35,748 bases of DNA from an uncultured Chlorobiaceae bacterium (GTDB lineage: Bacteria > Bacteroidota > Chlorobiia > Chlorobiales > Chlorobiaceae). The notes beneath the pieces are model-generated. The model was not told the DNA's origin and searched no databases. It saw only the letters and a list, made by a program, of their open reading frames with translations. Location of the stretch: NCBI GenBank assembly GCA_903917955.1, contig CAIXCO010000321.1, forward strand, positions 1-35,748, in the 5' to 3' direction. This document shows positions 31,802 through 35,748 of the stretch, piece after piece (position 1 is the first letter of the stretch; the number at the start of each line of letters is the position of its first letter). The translations under genes were made by a program, and so were the position numbers.

Positions 31802-33948
31802 TGTTTTTTATGCAAAAAGGGAATGATGACGACGATAAGGGGAAAGTGGTTCCGGATTTTTTTGATACATCACTCTATGTCAACAGGGAACTGAGCTGGA
31901 TCTACTTCAATCAACGGGTACTTGAAGAGGCACTTGCCCCTTCAGCGCACCCTCTTCTTGAACGGGTGAAATTCATTTCGATTTTCAGTTCAAACCTCGA
32001 TGAATTTTTCATGATCCGCGTTGCCGGTATTGAGGATCAGTATGAGGCGGGTATCCAGGATCGAACAATTGATGGTCACACCCCTTTTGAACAGCTCGAA
32101 AAAATTCGCGCGATGGTTTTGCGGCAATTCGGAGAAAGAAACGAGTGCTTTTATCATGATCTGATACCGGCCTTGCAACGTGAAGGAATAGAATTTCTTC
32201 GGGTTTCAGAGCTTTCTGCCTTGCAGCAGCGGGCGTTGAGCCACTATTTCCGAAAGGAGATTTTTCCGGTACTTACTCCTTTGGCTTTTGACACAGGCCA
32301 TCCTTTTCCCTTTATGTCGAACCTTTCATTGAACCTTGCCATTGAACTGGAAGAGGAGGAAAGCAGGGCTCTGAAGTTCGCTCGCGTGAAGGTTCCAGGT
32401 ATTCTTCCCCGACTTCTGCGGCTCAATGATATCAAGGGTTTTCGTGATAATGACGGAATCATTCGATTTGTCTGGATAGAAGATCTTATTGAAAGCAATC
32501 TACCTCACCTCTTTCCGAAAATGAGGATTATACAGTCGCATCTCTTCCGATTGATTCGTGATGCCGATATCGAAATTGAGGAGGATGAGGCGGGCGATCT
32601 GCTTGAAACCATTGAACAGGGAATTCGCTCACGTCGTTACGGAAAAGTTGTCCGGCTCGACATTACTCCGGCAATGCCCATTTCGGTCAGAAAACTTCTT
32701 ATGAAAAATCTTGAAGTCACTGAACGAAATGTCTATGAAATAGATGGCGTGCTCGGGTTTAGCTCTCTTCTGGAGCTTCTGAAAATAGATCGACCAGAGC
32801 TGAAAGATGATCCGTTTGTGCCCGCTAACCGCATTGCGGAGCAGTTCGGAACTGATATTTTCAGTGCCATAAAAGCTAAAGACCGCTTGCTCTACCATCC
32901 TTATGATTCGTTTCAGCCGGTCGTCGATTTTATTAATCAGGCCGCTCTTGATGCGGATGTGCTCTCGATAAAACAGACCTTGTACAGGGTTGGAAGTAAT
33001 TCGCCGATTGTCCATGCACTCATGAAAGCCGCTGAGGAGGGCAAACAGGTTGCCGTACTTGTTGAGCTCAAGGCACGATTTGATGAAGAGAACAATATTG
33101 TCTGGGCAAGGGCACTTGAAGATGTAGGTGCACATGTAGCCTATGGCCTTCCGGGCCTGAAAACCCATGCGAAGCTTACCCTCATTGTTCGTCGTGAACA
33201 ACGGAAGCTGAAAAGATACCTGCACCTTGGAACAGGTAATTACAATCTTGCAACAGGGAAAATTTATACTGATTATAGCCTTTTTACGGTTAACGAGCAG
33301 CTTGCAAACGATGTGGCAGAGCTCTTCAATGCGCTTACGGGATATTCAAAGCATACTGAATACAGAAAATTGCTCGTCTCGCCGATCAATACAAGAAAAA
33401 GGATTATCGAGATGATTGAGCAGGAGGTTGAGTGGAGCCGAAAGGAAAACAAGGGAAGAATAATCATGAAAATGAACGCCCTTGTGGATGCCAAAACCAT
33501 ACGGGCGCTCTACAGTGCGTCCTGCAAGGGGGTGAAGATCGACCTTGTCATTCGGGGAATTTGCTGCCTGAAACCAGGCATACCGGGCATTAGTGAAAAT
33601 ATCAGGGTCATCAGTGTTATCGGTCGTTTTCTTGAGCACAGCAGGGCCTACTACTTCCATAATGGAGGAAAGGAGCAGCTCTATCTTGGAAGTGCCGATA
33701 TCATGCCGCGAAACCTTGACGATCGGGTCGAAACACTTTTCCCGGTTTTCGACAAGGCATTCATTCAGTTGGTCAAATCGGATCTTGAGCTTATTTTGAG
33801 TGATAACGTCAAGGCTTGGCAGATGAGTGCTGACGGTATATATTCAAAGACGAACAATGATGACCCAAGAGTAAACAGTCAGGCTCTTTTTTTGAATCGG
33901 GCTGGTCTGAAAAAAACTTCATATAAATTTAAAGTTGACGAATTATGA
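31801..33948 (+). CDS. ppk: Polyphosphate kinase (PPK1)
   Basis: Makes polyphosphate from ATP reversibly. The 715-residue protein contains the N-terminal domain (VNRELSWIYFNQRVLEEA) and the first catalytic domain with THAKLTLIVRRE, in which His456 is the probable autophosphorylated residue. HLGTGNYN, TDYSLFT and the C-terminal GIPGISENIRVISVIGRFLEHSRAYYF follow. The ATG overlaps the cyclo-ligase stop (TGATG). A TTG three bases earlier is not needed. The next gene, rpiB, overlaps by four bases, so cyclo-ligase, ppk, rpiB and the CBS gene appear to be one operon. Confidence 0.96.
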   Translation: MFFMQKGNDDDDKGKVVPDFFDTSLYVNRELSWIYFNQRVLEEALAPSAHPLLERVKFISIFSSNLDEFFMIRVAGIEDQYEAGIQDRTIDGHTPFEQLEKIRAMVLRQFGERNECFYHDLIPALQREGIEFLRVSELSALQQRALSHYFRKEIFPVLTPLAFDTGHPFPFMSNLSLNLAIELEEEESRALKFARVKVPGILPRLLRLNDIKGFRDNDGIIRFVWIEDLIESNLPHLFPKMRIIQSHLFRLIRDADIEIEEDEAGDLLETIEQGIRSRRYGKVVRLDITPAMPISVRKLLMKNLEVTERNVYEIDGVLGFSSLLELLKIDRPELKDDPFVPANRIAEQFGTDIFSAIKAKDRLLYHPYDSFQPVVDFINQAALDADVLSIKQTLYRVGSNSPIVHALMKAAEEGKQVAVLVELKARFDEENNIVWARALEDVGAHVAYGLPGLKTHAKLTLIVRREQRKLKRYLHLGTGNYNLATGKIYTDYSLFTVNEQLANDVAELFNALTGYSKHTEYRKLLVSPINTRKRIIEMIEQEVEWSRKENKGRIIMKMNALVDAKTIRALYSASCKGVKIDLVIRGICCLKPGIPGISENIRVISVIGRFLEHSRAYYFHNGGKEQLYLGSADIMPRNLDDRVETLFPVFDKAFIQLVKSDLELILSDNVKAWQMSADGIYSKTNNDDPRVNSQALFLNRAGLKKTSYKFKVDEL

Positions 33949-34379
33949 ACATTGCAGTTGGAAGCGATCATGCTGGATTTGAATTCAAAAAAACGGTGCT
34001 GGCCTGGCTTGATCGAAGCGGCTATGAATTCACTGACATGGGGCCTTACGATGAAGGATCGGTTGATTATCCTGATTATGCCCGTAAAGTTGCCAACGCA
34101 GTTGCAGAAGGGCTTTGTGATTCAGGTGTACTGCTTTGTGGTACCGGGATAGGCGTCTCTATCTCTGCCAATAAAATTAAGGGAATTCGTGCTGCAGTTG
34201 CCTGTAACCCTGAATTTGCAACACTTGCCCGACAGCATAATAATGCCAATATCATCTGTTTTTCTGCACGCTTTACCGATAAAGCCACAATTGAACAAAG
34301 TCTTCACAACTGGTTTTCCACCCCATTTGAAGGGGGACGGCACCAGTTGAGGGTGAATAAAATTGAACCATGCTGCTAA
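33945..34379 (+). CDS. rpiB: Ribose-5-phosphate isomerase B
   Basis: Interconverts ribulose-5-phosphate and ribose-5-phosphate, linking the Calvin/pentose routes to nucleotides. The 144-residue LacAB_rpiB-family protein has VGSDHAGFEFK, DYPDYA, and LLCGTGIGVSISANK with catalytic Cys65; IRAAVACNPEFATLARQHNNANI completes the substrate pocket. ATGA overlap with ppk and a 10-base overlap with the downstream CBS gene indicate tight coupling. Confidence 0.96.
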   Translation: MNIAVGSDHAGFEFKKTVLAWLDRSGYEFTDMGPYDEGSVDYPDYARKVANAVAEGLCDSGVLLCGTGIGVSISANKIKGIRAAVACNPEFATLARQHNNANIICFSARFTDKATIEQSLHNWFSTPFEGGRHQLRVNKIEPCC

Positions 34380-35059
34380 ATGAATGCGTAGAGAGCTCTC
34401 TTGATACAACCTGGCCGTTTTTTGCGGATGATGCTCTGGTCGTAGAGGTTCTTGCCTTCATGCAAAAAGGAGGGTTTGAATGTGTGCCTGTGCTGCACGA
34501 GGGGGTGGTTACGTCAATGGTGACCATGACGGATCTTTTGTCACTTGAGCAGTTGCAAAAAACCAGGAAGCTGTGCCTGAAGGATCTTATGCTTGAAAAC
34601 GTCGGCAGTATAGGACTTCATGAGCACCTCTTCGATATTTTTTCACGGATGCGTACGTTTTCATTACCCATCATTGCGGTAAAGGAGAGAGAGGGGATGT
34701 ATGCCGGTGTTGTTGAAAAAGCACTTCTTCTTGAGCGTATAACCACTATTTTCCATTTGGGTGAAGGGGCCGTAACCCTTGAACTTGATGTTCCGTCATT
34801 TGACCTGAAACTCTCAGAGGTTATTGCTGCACTTGAAAAAAATGACGCTACCGTTCTGAGTTTCGGCATGTATCCTGCAACTCCAGAGGGTGAGGGGATT
34901 GTTGTTACCTTCAGGCTTCAGACATACGACCTCTTTCGTCTGGTAAAAAACCTTGAACAATATGGGTACTCAATCCGCTACACGTCACCCTTTTTTCAGG
35001 AAAAAGATGATGAGATGAGAGAGAAGGCCCTTGAGTTTATCCGTTTTATGGATATGTAG
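34370..35059 (+). CDS. CBS-domain protein with ACT-like C terminus
   Basis: A 229-residue cytosolic protein. Two CBS-like repeats appear over residues 10-130 (MQKGGFECVPVLHEGVVTSMVTMTDLLSLEQ and FDIFSRMRTFSLPIIAVKEREGMYAGVVE). A C-terminal alpha/beta segment from about residue 145 (LKLSEVIAALEKNDATVLSF ... LFRLVKNLEQYGYSIRYTSP) looks ACT-like. CBS pairs usually bind adenine nucleotides and regulate partners. The N terminus overlaps rpiB by ten bases, suggesting co-regulation with that operon. No catalytic domain is present, and the target is unknown. Confidence 0.82.
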   Translation: MLLNECVESSLDTTWPFFADDALVVEVLAFMQKGGFECVPVLHEGVVTSMVTMTDLLSLEQLQKTRKLCLKDLMLENVGSIGLHEHLFDIFSRMRTFSLPIIAVKEREGMYAGVVEKALLLERITTIFHLGEGAVTLELDVPSFDLKLSEVIAALEKNDATVLSFGMYPATPEGEGIVVTFRLQTYDLFRLVKNLEQYGYSIRYTSPFFQEKDDEMREKALEFIRFMDM

Positions 35060-35106
35060 TTCGAAGGCAGGAACAGGTTCGTAAGTTATTATAAAAAAAG
35101 ATATGC

Positions 35107-35748
35107 ATGAAAACAGAACACTTCACTGGGCTTGCTGAACGAATTCAGGAGCGTGCGGCAGACATTTTTTCGGAAGTTGTTGCTTTACGCCGCGATATTC
35201 ATCTCCATCCTGAACTCTCTTATGAGGAGAGAAGAACGACTGCATTGATAACAGACTATTTGATGGCTCTTGGTATTACTCCAGAAAAGCCACTGTTGGA
35301 GACCGGCGTTGTTGCCCTGGTTTGTGGTCGCCATACATCCAGCAAAGGCAAGGTTGTGGCCTTAAGGGCCGATATTGATGCACTGCCGCTTAACGAAGAG
35401 AATCTTCATGGCTTCTGTTCTCTCGAATCTGGAAAAATGCATGCTTGCGGACATGATATGCATACGGCAATGCTGCTCGGTGCGGCCAAGATTCTTTCAG
35501 AAATGAAGGATGAACTTCAGGGCAATGTGCTTCTTGTGTTTCAGCCCGCTGAAGAGAAAGCTCCCGGAGGAGCAAAACCATTTCTTGATGCCGGTCTTTT
35601 CACGCGTTTCAATCCATCAATTATTATTGGTCAGCACTGCTTTCCCAATGTTGAAACCGGAAAAGTTGCTCTTTGCAAGGGGAGTTTTATGGCTGCCACC
35701 GATGAACTCTATTTCACCGTGACAGGGCAGGGTGGTCATGCCTCTGCG
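35107..35748 (+). CDS. M20-family amidohydrolase, 3' end outside window
   Basis: The start of a zinc-dependent N-acyl-amino-acid amidohydrolase/carboxypeptidase (M20D, hippurate-hydrolase type). The frame runs in phase to the last base: 214 residues. Seen are LRRDIHLHPELSYEE, VALRADIDALP, the metal-binding HACGHDMHTAM, FQPAEE with the catalytic/ligand Glu pair, and GQHCFPNVETGKVA. Family members are about 390-400 residues, so roughly half is present. ATG 35107 is chosen because family similarity begins soon after; an out-of-frame ATG at 35103 lies beside it. The substrate is not determined. Confidence 0.92.
   Translation, partial: MKTEHFTGLAERIQERAADIFSEVVALRRDIHLHPELSYEERRTTALITDYLMALGITPEKPLLETGVVALVCGRHTSSKGKVVALRADIDALPLNEENLHGFCSLESGKMHACGHDMHTAMLLGAAKILSEMKDELQGNVLLVFQPAEEKAPGGAKPFLDAGLFTRFNPSIIIGQHCFPNVETGKVALCKGSFMAATDELYFTVTGQGGHASA

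Overview
The window reads as chromosomal DNA of a green sulfur bacterium (Chlorobi, Chlorobium/Pelodictyon type). This rests on a sulfide:quinone reductase-like flavoprotein, the overall protein style, occasional TTG/GTG starts with weak Shine-Dalgarno sites, and my recollection of similar Chlorobi proteins. No database search was possible. Most of the window is dense, ordinary chromosome with short gaps. No prophage, insertion sequence or CRISPR array was seen.

Layout. 1-3.4 kb: 3' part of UDP-glucose 6-dehydrogenase, converging on and overlapping a minus-strand thiamine operon (TenI/ThiE-like, thiE, thiD). 3.5-6.5 kb: a RidA-family gene, a very AT-rich 0.7-kb gap with two inverted repeats, and a C-terminal processing protease. 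6.5-8.9 kb: two tandem START-domain paralogues converging on a heptose-7-phosphate kinase gene. 9.0-12.5 kb: the translation/secretion operon ffh-rpsP-rimM-trmD-rplS. 12.5-15.2 kb: a MutY-type glycosylase with all four iron-sulfur cysteines replaced, and a convergent long-chain acyl-CoA synthetase.

15.4-20.5 kb: an envelope-sugar cluster made of a flippase-like membrane protein, a GT-B-like protein, a NeuA-type cytidylyltransferase, an iron-type alcohol dehydrogenase and a DegT aminotransferase. The last two match the KdnB/KdnA pair that makes 8-amino-3,8-dideoxy-D-manno-octulosonate (Kdo8N) in Shewanella. The cluster ends at a two-way terminator shared with tRNA-Cys. This is the most interesting block: a probable Kdo8N lipopolysaccharide module with a different type of CMP-sugar synthetase.

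20.6-23.7 kb: an orphan HigA-type antitoxin, the SQR-like flavoprotein followed by an unrecognised 52-residue protein, and a YdcF-type membrane protein. 23.8-29.5 kb: a PAS-GAF hybrid histidine kinase, a BMP-family lipoprotein without its transporter, an NAD-dependent epimerase/reductase, a methyltransferase and a 64-residue basic protein. 29.5-35.7 kb: dihydroorotase, and diverging from it a tightly packed run of 5-formyl-THF cyclo-ligase, polyphosphate kinase, ribose-5-phosphate isomerase B, a CBS-domain protein and the start of an M20 amidohydrolase that leaves the window.
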